From NCBI GenBank assembly GCA_949289155.1, contig CASEMX010000018.1, positions 1 to 64,000 on the forward strand: a stretch of DNA of 64,000 nt, given 5' to 3'. Made by a program: the position numbers and the translations under genes. This document shows positions 1 to 8,416 of this stretch, piece after piece. Within the stretch, counting starts at the first letter, position 1; each line of letters starts with the position of its first letter. The notes beneath the pieces were generated by a model that did no database searches, was not told where the DNA came from, and saw only the letters and a list, made by a program, of their open reading frames with translations. The stretch is from an uncultured Parabacteroides sp. GTDB lineage: Bacteria; Bacteroidota; Bacteroidia; Bacteroidales; Tannerellaceae.

Positions 1-423
1 TGCCCTGTTCTCTTCGCTGTCCAACACGTTCAGCATACTGCGCACTTCGGCTGTCTCCTTGTGCAGTTCGTGCCGCCCGATGCCCCGATAGGGTGACAAT
101 TCCTGATACAGTTGCAAGGCTGCGAGGCGTTTCTCTTCAATAACCGAGGTGCGCATGACGTTGACCACGCCATTGATGGAGCCGATGATGCTGTCGCGCC
201 TCTTGTCGCCTGCCCGCATTTGCGGCGTCGTCTGAAAGCTGCGTTTGCGATTTACGATTGATTCCAACACCTTCACCTTCTTCCGATACGCCGCGATTTT
301 GTCCTCGACGTGGAGAACTTCCGGCGTCGTTAGCGTAATATGCTTTTCGACAGTGACGTGGAAATCGGCGCATGCCCCTACGGTCATGCGGCTTATGGTG
401 AATTTACGAAGTTGCTGTGCCAT
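1..423 (-). CDS. Hypothetical protein, DUF6261-like, cut by window start
   Basis: An open frame of 141 codons runs from an ATG at 423 to the window edge without a stop, so only the N-terminal part is visible. It starts MAQQLRKFTISRM and is rich in charged, probably helical segments; a stretch around residues 100-130 (VIEEKRLAALQLYQELSPYR) is typical of the coiled Bacteroidetes family I remember as DUF6261, for which no function is known. There is no signal peptide. Its start lies only 34 bp from repeat island R1, so transcription probably begins inside or beyond that island. The family assignment is from memory of sequence style; the coding call itself is firm because the frame stays open and the residue composition is protein-like. 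Confidence 0.75.
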   Translation of the reverse strand, partial: MAQQLRKFTISRMTVGACADFHVTVEKHITLTTPEVLHVEDKIAAYRKKVKVLESIVNRKRSFQTTPQMRAGDKRRDSIIGSINGVVNVMRTSVIEEKRLAALQLYQELSPYRGIGRHELHKETAEVRSMLNVLDSEENRA

Positions 424-456
424 ATATTAACATTTTTTATTTAATTCACGCGCTGT

Positions 457-770
457 GCACCGGTGCAACGCCGGCGAAGTAGTTCGCTGAGCCCGTGTAC
501 CGGTACAACACGTCGGCGAAGTAGTTCGCCGCGCCCATGTACCGGTGCATCACGTTGGCGAAGTAGTTCGCCATGCCAATGCACCGGTGCAACACGTTGG
601 CGAAGTAGTTCGCCGCGCCCATGTACCGGTGCAACACGTCGGCGAAGTAGTTCGCCAAGCCCGTGTACCGGTGCAACACATCGGCGAAGTAGTTCGCCAT
701 GCCAATGCACCGGTGCAACACATCGGCGAAGTAGTACGCCGAGTCCATGTACCAGTGCATCACGTCTTCG
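457..770. repeat. Repeat island R1: seven 42-bp tandem units
   Basis: Units start at 458, 498, 540, 582, 624, 666 and 708, with a partial eighth unit at 750. All are 42 bp except the first (40 bp). Each unit holds a palindrome around ACCGGT (TGCACCGGTGCA in the best copies) and a hairpin GGCGAA-gtag-TTCGCC. Because 42 is a multiple of three, long frames stay open on both strands. One of these on the reverse strand (787 to 446) reads as a 113-residue protein of 14-residue repeats around ANYFADVLHR. The island sits between two divergent genes. Confidence 0.95.
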
Positions 771-1074
771 TATTTATACGGAGGCATTTTGCCGGTGCGC
801 CGTTGACAAAGTTAAGCGGATTATTTGGAATGCCAAGCGGTTTCTGCGCTTTTTTATCCGACAAAAGAGGAGGGCGGGGGAGATTCGCGCCGGATGCCGG
901 AATATTTTCTGTCTTTTCCTTTGCGGCGTCTGATTTTGCCGCAATTCCGCGCGGCATATATATAGGTATAGGCGAAGAGCGGTCCAAGTAGGGTGTTGAA
1001 TGGAAAAAAGGAAGGAAACGGGAACACTTTTGCCTCTTTTCTTGTTTTATCGATGAAACAATCGCTTTTTTTTG
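771..1074. other. Intergenic stretch without a recognisable gene
   Basis: This is the remainder of the divergent gap between the DUF6261-like gene and the lipoprotein gene. Short frames cross it on both strands, but none has a convincing composition, a signal peptide or a recognisable domain. It probably carries only the promoter region of the lipoprotein gene at its right end. Confidence 0.6.
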
Positions 1075-1082
1075 TATGTTTG
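1075..1082 (+). promoter_or_regulatory. Bacteroides-type -7 element TATGTTTG
   Basis: The octamer matches TAnnTTTG, the -7 consensus of the Bacteroidetes primary sigma factor. It overlaps an upstream in-frame ATG at 1076, so transcription should start downstream of that codon, which supports the ATG at 1109 as the true start of the lipoprotein gene. I see no good -33 TTTG. Confidence 0.65.
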
Positions 1083-1108
1083 CATTTCATAAATTAAACA
1101 GGGAAACG

Positions 1109-1969
1109 ATGGGAAAGATGGGAACATGTAAAGTTGCGTTGGCGGTGCTTGCGGCGGGTCTGTATTTTACCGCCTGCGACATGACGCCGAAGAGTGGAAA
1201 GCAAAACGGGATTTCGTTCGATTCGACATTGGTGGACAAATCCTATTATCTGTTAGAGAATCCGGAGAACCCGCATTGCAATTTGCAGATTAAGTTTGTC
1301 TATCCGGCGGACGGGGATAAAGCGGTGTTGCCGGAGATTCAGAAGCAATTTGTCACTGCCTATTTCGGGGAAGCCTACGACACGCTGGCTCCTGCAGCAG
1401 CCGTGGAGAGATATACTGCCGATTATATCGAAGCTTACAAGGACTTGGAAACCGACTTCAAGGCGGAACTGAAACGTGCGGAAGAGGGCGGTCTGCCGGT
1501 CGGCGCGTGGTTCTCCTACTATGAGATGTCGTCGGACCAGATACGCTTCAACGAGGACGGGTTGCTCTGCTTCTCGGTGAACTTCGAGAATTATACCGGC
1601 GGAGCGCACGGGGCGCATGCTTACAATCATTTCGTGCTCGATGCGAAAAGCGGGATGCGCCTGACGGAAGAGGATATCTTCGTGGAGAGTTACCAAGACA
1701 ATCTGGCGGAGATACTGGTGGCGCAAATTGCGAAGCAGAACAACGTGAGCGACCCGAAGGAGCTGGAGAACATGGGCTTCTTCAGTGTCGATGAGATATA
1801 TCCGAACAATAACTTCTTTGTTGACGAGACGGGCTTCACTTATACCTTTAATGAGTATGAGATTGCGGCGTATGTGGTAGGACCTATCCATGTCCATCTG
1901 CCGTTCGAAGCGGTGCAATTCCTGTTGAAGCCGGAGGGTCCGGTAGCTCAGTTGGCGAACTTAAAATAA
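1109..1969 (+). CDS. DUF3298-type (RsiV-like) lipoprotein
   Basis: The 286-residue protein begins MGKMGTCKVALAVLAAG and has a lipobox ending FTAC at about residue 22, so it should be an inner- or outer-membrane lipoprotein. The middle contains NYTGGAHGAHAYNHFVLD followed by LTEEDIF, the hallmark of DUF3298/RsiV-type domains, found in anti-sigma factors and in many Bacteroidetes lipoproteins of unknown role. An earlier in-frame ATG (1076) lies inside the promoter and is rejected. The stop is 8 bp before rsmG, so the two genes are probably cotranscribed. The family resemblance is clear from the motif; any ligand-binding or regulatory role is unknown. Confidence 0.85.
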   Translation: MGKMGTCKVALAVLAAGLYFTACDMTPKSGKQNGISFDSTLVDKSYYLLENPENPHCNLQIKFVYPADGDKAVLPEIQKQFVTAYFGEAYDTLAPAAAVERYTADYIEAYKDLETDFKAELKRAEEGGLPVGAWFSYYEMSSDQIRFNEDGLLCFSVNFENYTGGAHGAHAYNHFVLDAKSGMRLTEEDIFVESYQDNLAEILVAQIAKQNNVSDPKELENMGFFSVDEIYPNNNFFVDETGFTYTFNEYEIAAYVVGPIHVHLPFEAVQFLLKPEGPVAQLANLK

Positions 1970-1977
1970 CGAGGCGG

Positions 1978-2640
1978 ATGGAACAGAATAACGAACAAAC
2001 GGAGAAAGTAAACCAACAGTTGGAGACATTGTTCCGTTATTTCCCGGACTTGACCGGGAAGCAGCGGGAGCAGTTCGGCGCGCTCTATGCACTGTATGCC
2101 GATTGGAACGCGAAAATCAACGTGATATCGCGCAAAGACATCGAGAACCTTTACCTGCATCACGTGTTGCATTCGTTGGGGATAACCTGCATGTTGCAAT
2201 TCCGGCCGGGCTCGTCGGTGATGGACTTGGGGACAGGCGGCGGCTTTCCGGGCATTCCGCTGGCAATACTTTATCCGGAGGTCAAATTCCACTTGGTGGA
2301 CAGCATCGGAAAGAAGATAAAGGTGGCACAAGCCGTAGCCGAAGCCATCGGATTGGAGAACGTGACGCTCCGCCACTGCCGAGGCGAAGAGGAGAAGCAG
2401 CAGTTCGACTTTGTCGTCAGCCGCGCCGTGATGCCGTTGGCAGACTTGGTGAAGATTGTCCGCAAGAACATACGGAAGCAGCAAATGAATGCGTTGCCTA
2501 ACGGGTTAATCTGTCTGAAAGGCGGCGAATTAGCGCACGAAGTCCTGCCCTTCAAGCAACAGGCGTTGACCCTCGACCTCTCGGACACGTTTAAAGAAGA
2601 GTATTTTGAAACGAAGAAAGTAGTTTATGTGCCGTTATGA
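1978..2640 (+). CDS. rsmG: 16S rRNA (guanine527-N7)-methyltransferase RsmG
   Basis: RsmG methylates N7 of G527 in the 530 loop of 16S rRNA using S-adenosylmethionine, in the cytoplasm. At 220 residues it has the usual family length. The SAM-binding glycine-rich motif VMDLGTGGGFPGIPLA lies at about residues 80-95, and the family signature YADWNAKINVISRKDIENLYLHHVLHSL precedes it. Loss of this enzyme gives low-level streptomycin resistance in other bacteria. The stop overlaps the start of the next gene by 4 bases (ATGA), so the two are translationally coupled. Confidence 0.96.
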   Translation: MEQNNEQTEKVNQQLETLFRYFPDLTGKQREQFGALYALYADWNAKINVISRKDIENLYLHHVLHSLGITCMLQFRPGSSVMDLGTGGGFPGIPLAILYPEVKFHLVDSIGKKIKVAQAVAEAIGLENVTLRHCRGEEEKQQFDFVVSRAVMPLADLVKIVRKNIRKQQMNALPNGLICLKGGELAHEVLPFKQQALTLDLSDTFKEEYFETKKVVYVPL

Positions 2641-3275
2641 TAGAGATACGTTCCATTACTGTGAATTATTTCGGGGAGAATACCTTCCTTGTATTTGATG
2701 AGGCGAACGAAGCGGTGATTATCGACTGCGGATGCATGACTGCGCAGGAATGGAAGAAGATAGAAGACTTCGTTGCGCAGCACGGATTGACCGTAAAGCA
2801 CCATCTGTGTACCCACATGCATGTCGACCATCTGCTCGGCGCGGAATATGTCTACCGTAGCTATGGGCTCTATCCGGAGGCGGCTCCGCAAGACGTGGAA
2901 GCATTGCCGTCGATTAGCAAGCAGGCGGAACTGTTCCGGCTTCCGTTGGAGGTCAACGACATTCACATAGACACATGCTTGCAGCCGGGCGAAACGGTTA
3001 CTTTCGGAAATACGCAGCTGAAGATACTGGCCGTGCCGGGGCATTCGCCGGGAAGCATCGCCTTTTATGATGCCGAGAGCCGCTCGGTCTTTACCGGTGA
3101 TGCGCTCTTTGCCGGGAGCATCGGGCGGACAGACTTGTGGGGCGGGGATTATAGCCAGTTGATTCGTTCCATTCAGACGGAGATACTGACGCTCCCTGAT
3201 GATACGGCTATCTATCCGGGGCATGGGCCGGCAAGCACCGTAGCATTTGAAAAATCAAATAATCCTTATATATAA
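2637..3275 (+). CDS. MBL-fold metallo-hydrolase (glyoxalase II-like)
   Basis: This is a metallo-beta-lactamase-fold hydrolase of 212 residues with the metal-binding motif H60-M-H62-V-D64-H65. Further ligand motifs are PGHSPGS, FTGDALFAGSIGRTD and a C-terminal YPGHGP. This pattern belongs to the small stand-alone branch related to hydroxyacylglutathione hydrolases, but Bacteroidales lack a classical glutathione pathway, so the substrate is probably another thioester or is unknown. It is cytoplasmic (no signal peptide), starts within the last codons of rsmG and ends 15 bp before gcvP. Confidence 0.9.
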   Translation: MIEIRSITVNYFGENTFLVFDEANEAVIIDCGCMTAQEWKKIEDFVAQHGLTVKHHLCTHMHVDHLLGAEYVYRSYGLYPEAAPQDVEALPSISKQAELFRLPLEVNDIHIDTCLQPGETVTFGNTQLKILAVPGHSPGSIAFYDAESRSVFTGDALFAGSIGRTDLWGGDYSQLIRSIQTEILTLPDDTAIYPGHGPASTVAFEKSNNPYI

Positions 3276-3290
3276 ACATACATTAATCTT

Positions 3291-6140
3291 ATGGATACAA
3301 CTAAATTTGTTAATCGTCATGTAGGCATAGCGCCGGAGGACCTTCCTGCTATGCTGGAGGCAGTGGGCGTGAAGTCGCTGGATGAGTTAATCGACCAGAC
3401 TATTCCATCCAACATCCGCTTGCAGCATCCGTTGAATCTACCTGAGCCCATGGCTGAACGCGAGTTCGCAGAACACATCAATGAATTGGCTTCAAAGAAC
3501 GAAGTGTTCACCTCTTATATAGGAATGGGCTGGTATGACACGATTTGTCCTGCACCCATTCAGCGGAATGTCTTTGAGAATCCGGTGTGGTACACCTCTT
3601 ATACGCCTTATCAGGCTGAGGTTTCGCAAGGACGCTTGGAGGCATTATTGAACTTCCAGACGGTGATATGCGATTTGACCGGACTGCCATTGGCAAACTG
3701 TTCGTTATTGGACGAAGCAACTGCGGCAGCCGAGGCGATGACCATGTTCCACGGAGCCCGCAGCCGTGCACAAGTCAAGGCAGAGGCGAACACCCTGTTT
3801 GTAGATGAGCAGGTATTCCCATCCACGCTTGCCGTAATCCATACGCGGGCTGTGCCGCAGGGCATCAAAGTAGTTACCGGTAACTATGAGACCTTCCAGT
3901 TTACACCGGATGTGTTCGGCGCTATCGTGCAATATCCGAATGCGAACGGTTCGATAGAGGACTATAAGGCATTCGTGGCGCAGGCCAATGCCAATGGAAC
4001 CAAGGTAGCCGTAGCTGCCGACCTGATGAGCTTGGTGCTCTTGACACCTCCGGGCGAGTGGGGAGCCGATGTCGTATTCGGGAGCAGCCAGCGCTTTGGC
4101 ATACCGATGTTCTACGGCGGTCCTTCTGCGGCGTTCTTTGCCACGAAAGAGGAATACAAACGCGCTATCCCCGGACGTATCATCGGCATATCGAAGGATG
4201 CTTACGGACATCCGGCTTACCGGTTGGCATTGCAGACGCGCGAACAGCATATCAAACGCGAGAAGGCGACCTCCAATATCTGCACGGCACAGGCATTGCT
4301 GGCTACGATGGCAGGATTCTACGCAGTTTATCATGGTGCGGAGGGATTGAAAGATATCGCCGGACGTATCCATGCGACGGCTGGCTTCTTGGCTGGCGAA
4401 CTGGAGAAGCTGGGCTATACGCAGCTGAACCATGATTACTTCGATACGCTTCGTATCCAGCTTCCGGAGAATGTATCGGTGGCTGCATTGCGTGAAATCG
4501 CCTTGGAATGCAAAGTGAACTTGCGCTACTTCGATTGCGGGCAGGTAGGCATCAGCATTGATGAGACAACGCAACCGACCGACATCGGGGTACTGTTATA
4601 TATCTTCTCCGGGGCAATCGGCAAGGAGTATATGTTGAACGAGGCGATCCCGAACAAGACCTACTTCGATGCGAAGTTCGCCCGCACCTCTACCTTCCTC
4701 CAGCAAGATGTATTTAAGAAATACCATACCGAGACGGAGTTGATGCGTTATATCACCCGTTTGGGACGCAAGGATGTCTCGCTGGCGCAGTCGATGATTT
4801 CGTTAGGCTCCTGCACGATGAAGCTGAATCCTGCTTCTGCGATGCTGCCGCTCAGTCTGCCTCAGTTCCAGAATATCCATCCCTATGCGCCGGAAGAGCA
4901 GGTTGAGGGTTATACCGAACTGATAGAGAACCTCTCTTCCTATCTTTGCGAAATCACCGGCTTCAAAGGATGTACGTTGCAGCCAAATTCCGGTGCAGCA
5001 GGCGAATATACCGGATTGCGGGTTATCCGTGCTTATCTGGAGAGCATCGGTCAGGGGCATCGCAATATTGTCCTGCTTCCGGCGTCGGCTCATGGTACGA
5101 ATCCGGCGAGCGCAATCCAGTGCGGCTTCACGACCGTTACGGTGAAATGCGACGAGCGGGGCAATATCGACTTGGAGGATTTCCGCGCGAAGGCAGAAGC
5201 GAACAAGGAGAACTTGGCTGCCAGCATGATTACCTATCCCTCTACGCATGGTATCTTCGAAGCAGATATCAAAGAGATGTGCGAGATTGTCCATGCGTGC
5301 GGCGGACAGCTTTATATGGATGGCGCGAACATGAATGCGCAGGTGGGACTGACGAATCCGGGAACCATCGGTGCGGATGTCTGCCATCTCAATCTGCATA
5401 AGACCTTCGCATCGCCTCATGGCGGCGGCGGTCCGGGCGTGGGTCCGATTTGCGTGGCCGAGCATCTGGTTCCGTTCCTTCCGCAGCATCCGGTGCTCTG
5501 GGGCAGCGATTTGAATACGGTAGCCGCTGCACCTTATGGCAGTGCAGGTATCCTGCCGATTACTTATGCCTATATCCGCATGTTGGGGACAGAAGGGCTG
5601 ACGCTGGCGACGAAGATTGCCATCCTGAATGCCAATTACCTTGCTGCGAAGCTGAAGGATACTTATGGCATCGTCTATACCGGCACGACCGGCAGGGTAG
5701 GGCATGAGCTCATCCTCGAATGCCGGAAGGTGAAGGAGCAATCGGGTATTGATGAGAATGATATCGCTAAGCGTTTGATGGACTTCGGCTATCATGCGCC
5801 GACACTCTCTTTCCCGGTGCATGGTACATTGATGGTCGAGCCGACCGAGAGCGAAAGCAAGGCCGAATTGGACCGCTTTGTCGAGGTGATGGAATGTATC
5901 TGGAACGAAATCAAAGAGGTAGAAGACGGACGTGCCGACAAGACCGACAATGTCTTGAAGAATGCACCGCATCCGGAATATGAGGTAACCGCCGACGAAT
6001 GGGACCATGCCTATTCGCGCACCAAGGCGGCCTTTCCACTGGAGTGGCTGCATGATGCGAAGTTCTGGATTAACGTAGCGCGCGTCGATAACGCGTATGG
6101 CGACCGCAACTTAGTCCCGACTATCTGCTCTTGCGAATAA
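3291..6140 (+). CDS. gcvP: Glycine dehydrogenase (decarboxylating), P protein
   Basis: The P protein of the glycine cleavage system decarboxylates glycine with pyridoxal phosphate and passes the aminomethyl group to the lipoyl H protein. At 949 residues it is a full-length single-chain form with the two homologous halves fused. The PLP lysine lies in the HLNLHKTFASPHGGGGPG motif (about K704). The H and T protein genes are not beside it, so the system is dispersed in this genome. There is no room for a glycine riboswitch: the gap to the upstream gene is 15 bp, and transcription probably reads through from rsmG and the MBL gene. Confidence 0.97.
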   Translation: MDTTKFVNRHVGIAPEDLPAMLEAVGVKSLDELIDQTIPSNIRLQHPLNLPEPMAEREFAEHINELASKNEVFTSYIGMGWYDTICPAPIQRNVFENPVWYTSYTPYQAEVSQGRLEALLNFQTVICDLTGLPLANCSLLDEATAAAEAMTMFHGARSRAQVKAEANTLFVDEQVFPSTLAVIHTRAVPQGIKVVTGNYETFQFTPDVFGAIVQYPNANGSIEDYKAFVAQANANGTKVAVAADLMSLVLLTPPGEWGADVVFGSSQRFGIPMFYGGPSAAFFATKEEYKRAIPGRIIGISKDAYGHPAYRLALQTREQHIKREKATSNICTAQALLATMAGFYAVYHGAEGLKDIAGRIHATAGFLAGELEKLGYTQLNHDYFDTLRIQLPENVSVAALREIALECKVNLRYFDCGQVGISIDETTQPTDIGVLLYIFSGAIGKEYMLNEAIPNKTYFDAKFARTSTFLQQDVFKKYHTETELMRYITRLGRKDVSLAQSMISLGSCTMKLNPASAMLPLSLPQFQNIHPYAPEEQVEGYTELIENLSSYLCEITGFKGCTLQPNSGAAGEYTGLRVIRAYLESIGQGHRNIVLLPASAHGTNPASAIQCGFTTVTVKCDERGNIDLEDFRAKAEANKENLAASMITYPSTHGIFEADIKEMCEIVHACGGQLYMDGANMNAQVGLTNPGTIGADVCHLNLHKTFASPHGGGGPGVGPICVAEHLVPFLPQHPVLWGSDLNTVAAAPYGSAGILPITYAYIRMLGTEGLTLATKIAILNANYLAAKLKDTYGIVYTGTTGRVGHELILECRKVKEQSGIDENDIAKRLMDFGYHAPTLSFPVHGTLMVEPTESESKAELDRFVEVMECIWNEIKEVEDGRADKTDNVLKNAPHPEYEVTADEWDHAYSRTKAAFPLEWLHDAKFWINVARVDNAYGDRNLVPTICSCE

Positions 6141-6167
6141 ACAATCAAACATCATATCAGACTACAA

Positions 6168-6193
6168 CCCCTGCGTCGCTTGCGACGTAGGGG
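6168..6193. terminator. GC-rich hairpin after gcvP
   Basis: CCCCTGCGTCGC and GCGACGTAGGGG pair over 12 positions (one G-T) with a two-base spacer, 27 bp after the gcvP stop. No T-tract follows, so it may be a terminator of another type, an mRNA-end stabiliser, or part of the repeat tract beside it. Confidence 0.5.
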
Positions 6194-6215
6194 TACACGT
6201 TGCCTGCGACTACGA

Positions 6216-6275
6216 CCCCATAGTCTTACCGAACGTGTACCCTGTAGTCTTATCGAACGTATATCCCATAGTCTA
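6216..6275. repeat. Short 24-bp tandem repeat after gcvP
   Basis: Two units of 24 bp (6216 and 6240) and a partial third share the core ATAGTCTTACCGAACGT with a few substitutions. The unit length equals that of island R6 near 44 kb, but the sequence is different. Confidence 0.7.
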
Positions 6276-6318
6276 TTTATAAAAAATATAAAATCAGGAA
6301 ACGATTCGATTTATTTGT

Positions 6319-6326
6319 TACCTTTG
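6319..6326 (+). promoter_or_regulatory. Bacteroides-type -7 element TACCTTTG
   Basis: This is an exact TAnnTTTG match 25 bp upstream of the ATG at 6352. It supports the small downstream frame as a real gene. Confidence 0.65.
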
Positions 6327-6351
6327 CAAGGCAATCGAAAAGTTTAGATAG

Positions 6352-6702
6352 ATGATTTGGAGATGTATATCGTGGAAATCGTTCGTGCTTAGACTCATAT
6401 ATGTCGTTACGATACTGTTGGTGCAGACCGATGTATTGACGGCAGAGGATATCGTACCGTTTTCCCAGCATGGCATCTGCTACACTATGCCGGTTGACGA
6501 GGCCGGCAACGAGATTGAACCGGATGACGATTATACCCGCACGCGGACAGGCTATTGCCCTTCTGCCGCCATCCAGCCTATCCTACCGACACTAATTCCT
6601 AATCAATATATTTTACCCCGAAAGAATCACACACCAAAACCGGTGGATTGTCTCATCTATAAGAATGGCAAGCAGGCCGAACTCTGCGTATTCTTGATTT
6701 AG
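6352..6702 (+). CDS. Small exported hypothetical protein
   Basis: This 116-residue protein is not recognised. A positively charged N-terminus and a hydrophobic stretch (FVLRLIYVVTILLVQTDVLTA, roughly residues 11-31) look like a signal peptide or membrane anchor. The rest is polar, with five scattered cysteines and an acidic patch NEIEPDDDY. A well-placed TACCTTTG promoter and its own gap on either side argue that it is transcribed. It could be a small periplasmic or surface protein; composition alone does not suggest a function. Confidence 0.5.
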   Translation: MIWRCISWKSFVLRLIYVVTILLVQTDVLTAEDIVPFSQHGICYTMPVDEAGNEIEPDDDYTRTRTGYCPSAAIQPILPTLIPNQYILPRKNHTPKPVDCLIYKNGKQAELCVFLI

Positions 6703-6821
6703 CGGGATGCCTTGTGTTTTATATGAATAATTGTAACCTTAAATGCTGATGCTTCCCTGCCATTCTTAGCTTCCTTTATAAGTTTTGCCGCAATTGTGTA
6801 AGGACTTTCGCCGCTTTTTAC

Positions 6822-6829
6822 TACCTTTG
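6822..6829 (+). promoter_or_regulatory. Bacteroides-type -7 element TACCTTTG (ffh)
   Basis: An exact TAnnTTTG match lies 43 bp before the ffh start, leaving a 5' leader of about 35 bases. A good -33 element is not evident. Confidence 0.65.
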
Positions 6830-6872
6830 CCCGTCATAGTTACAGATAGATTAACAGAAATAAATATAACCT

Positions 6873-8207
6873 ATGTTTGACAATCTGAGTGAACGCTTAG
6901 AACGTTCGTTTAAGTTGCTGAAAGGTGAGGGGAGAATCACCGAAATCAATGTGGCGGAAACCCTGAAAGATGTCCGCCGCGCCTTGTTGGATGCTGACGT
7001 AAATTATAAAGTAGCCAAGACATTTACCGATAAAGTAAAAGAGAAGGCATTAGGCCAGAATGTGTTGACGTCGGTAAAGCCGAGCCAGTTGCTGGTGAAG
7101 ATTGTTCACGATGAGCTGGCGACCCTGATGGGCGGTACGGCAGTGGACCTGAATCTGGATGGCCGTCCTTCCGTAGTACTGATGTCCGGCTTGCAGGGTT
7201 CAGGTAAAACGACCTTCAGCGGTAAGTTGGCGAATTTGTTGAAGACGAAGAAGGGCAAGAAGCCGTTGCTGGTAGCTTGCGACGTATATCGTCCTGCCGC
7301 TATCGAGCAGCTGCGTGTAGTAGGCGAGCAGGTCGGCGTCCCCGTATATATGGAAGAGGGGAATAAGAATCCGGTGCAAATCGCGTTGAATGCCATTCAG
7401 GAGGCAAAGGCGAAGAACAACGATGTCGTTATTGTCGATACTGCCGGCCGTCTGGCCATCGACGAGCAGATGATGCAGGAAATCGCTGCCATCAAGAAGG
7501 CTATCCAGCCGAACGAGACGCTGTTTGTCGTAGATGCGATGACAGGACAGGATGCGGTCAATACCGCGAAGGAATTTAACGAGCGCTTGGACTTCGATGG
7601 CGTGATTCTGACCAAATTGGATGGTGATACGCGCGGTGGTGCGGCGCTTTCTATCCGTACGGTGGTGGACAAGCCTATCAAATTCGTGGGAACAGGCGAG
7701 AAGATGGATGCGCTGGACATTTTCCATCCGGAACGTATGGCGGACCGTATCTTGGGTATGGGTGATATCGTCTCGTTGGTAGAGCGTGCCCAAGAGCAGT
7801 ACGACGAAGAAGAGGCAAAGCGCCTGCAGAAGAAGATTGCCAAGAACCAGTTCGACTTCAACGACTTCCTTGCACAAATCCAGCAAATCAAGAAGATGGG
7901 TAACCTGAAGGAGTTGGCATCAATGATTCCGGGTGTCAGCAAGATGATGAAGGATATCGATATTGACGATAACGCCTTCAAGGGTATCGAGGCGATTATC
8001 TATTCGATGACGCCGGCAGAGCGCATGAACCCTGCTATCCTCAACGGGTCGCGCCGCAGCCGCATCGCCAAGGGTAGCGGTACGTCGATTCAGGATGTCA
8101 ACAAGCTGCTGAAGCAGTTCGAGGAGACGCGCAAACTGATGCGCCTCATGACGACGAATAAGCCGGGCAGCAAGAAGTTCCCGATGATGCCGAATTTTAG
8201 GAGATAG
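6873..8207 (+). CDS. ffh: Signal recognition particle protein Ffh (SRP54)
   Basis: Ffh binds 4.5S RNA and signal sequences emerging from the ribosome and delivers the complex to FtsY at the membrane. The 444 residues comprise an N domain (1-90), a GTPase domain with P-loop GLQGSGKTT (106-114), DTAGR and TKLD motifs, and a methionine-rich M domain (about 320-444, with IPGVSKMMKDI and GSRRSRIAKGSG, the RNA-binding segment). Length and motif order are normal. It has its own promoter and no close partner gene. Confidence 0.98.
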   Translation: MFDNLSERLERSFKLLKGEGRITEINVAETLKDVRRALLDADVNYKVAKTFTDKVKEKALGQNVLTSVKPSQLLVKIVHDELATLMGGTAVDLNLDGRPSVVLMSGLQGSGKTTFSGKLANLLKTKKGKKPLLVACDVYRPAAIEQLRVVGEQVGVPVYMEEGNKNPVQIALNAIQEAKAKNNDVVIVDTAGRLAIDEQMMQEIAAIKKAIQPNETLFVVDAMTGQDAVNTAKEFNERLDFDGVILTKLDGDTRGGAALSIRTVVDKPIKFVGTGEKMDALDIFHPERMADRILGMGDIVSLVERAQEQYDEEEAKRLQKKIAKNQFDFNDFLAQIQQIKKMGNLKELASMIPGVSKMMKDIDIDDNAFKGIEAIIYSMTPAERMNPAILNGSRRSRIAKGSGTSIQDVNKLLKQFEETRKLMRLMTTNKPGSKKFPMMPNFRR

Positions 8208-8245
8208 GAAGAATCTGAAGAAGAGGAAGGCCGGAAATCAGGAGT

Positions 8246-8385
8246 AGTTAAGGAGTTAAAGCAGTTAGAGGAGTTAAAGCCGAATGTTTTTGTGGGTATA
8301 ATCAAGAAGTATTGGCTGTAACTCCTGTATGCGGAACGCAGACTAACTCCTGTAACTCCTTTAACTCCTCCCTTCCAACTTTTCA
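8246..8385. repeat. Low-complexity inverted repeat between ffh and folD
   Basis: The left arm repeats AGGAGTTAAAG-type words (about 8250-8282) and the right arm carries their complements (TAACTCCTGTAACTCC, about 8340-8380), separated by about 60 bp. The transcript could fold into a long stem. It lies wholly between two genes on the same strand. Confidence 0.7.
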
Positions 8386-8416
8386 ATATCAATAATCCAT
8401 AAATAAACAAAATATC

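Noticed and set aside
463..933. Forward frame across R1 as a gene
   Set aside because: It is kept open only by the multiple-of-three unit; residues are Arg/Ser/Cys-rich and there is no start context or non-repeat domain.
3276..3290. Glycine riboswitch before gcvP
   Set aside because: The gap to the upstream gene is only 15 bp, too short for an aptamer.
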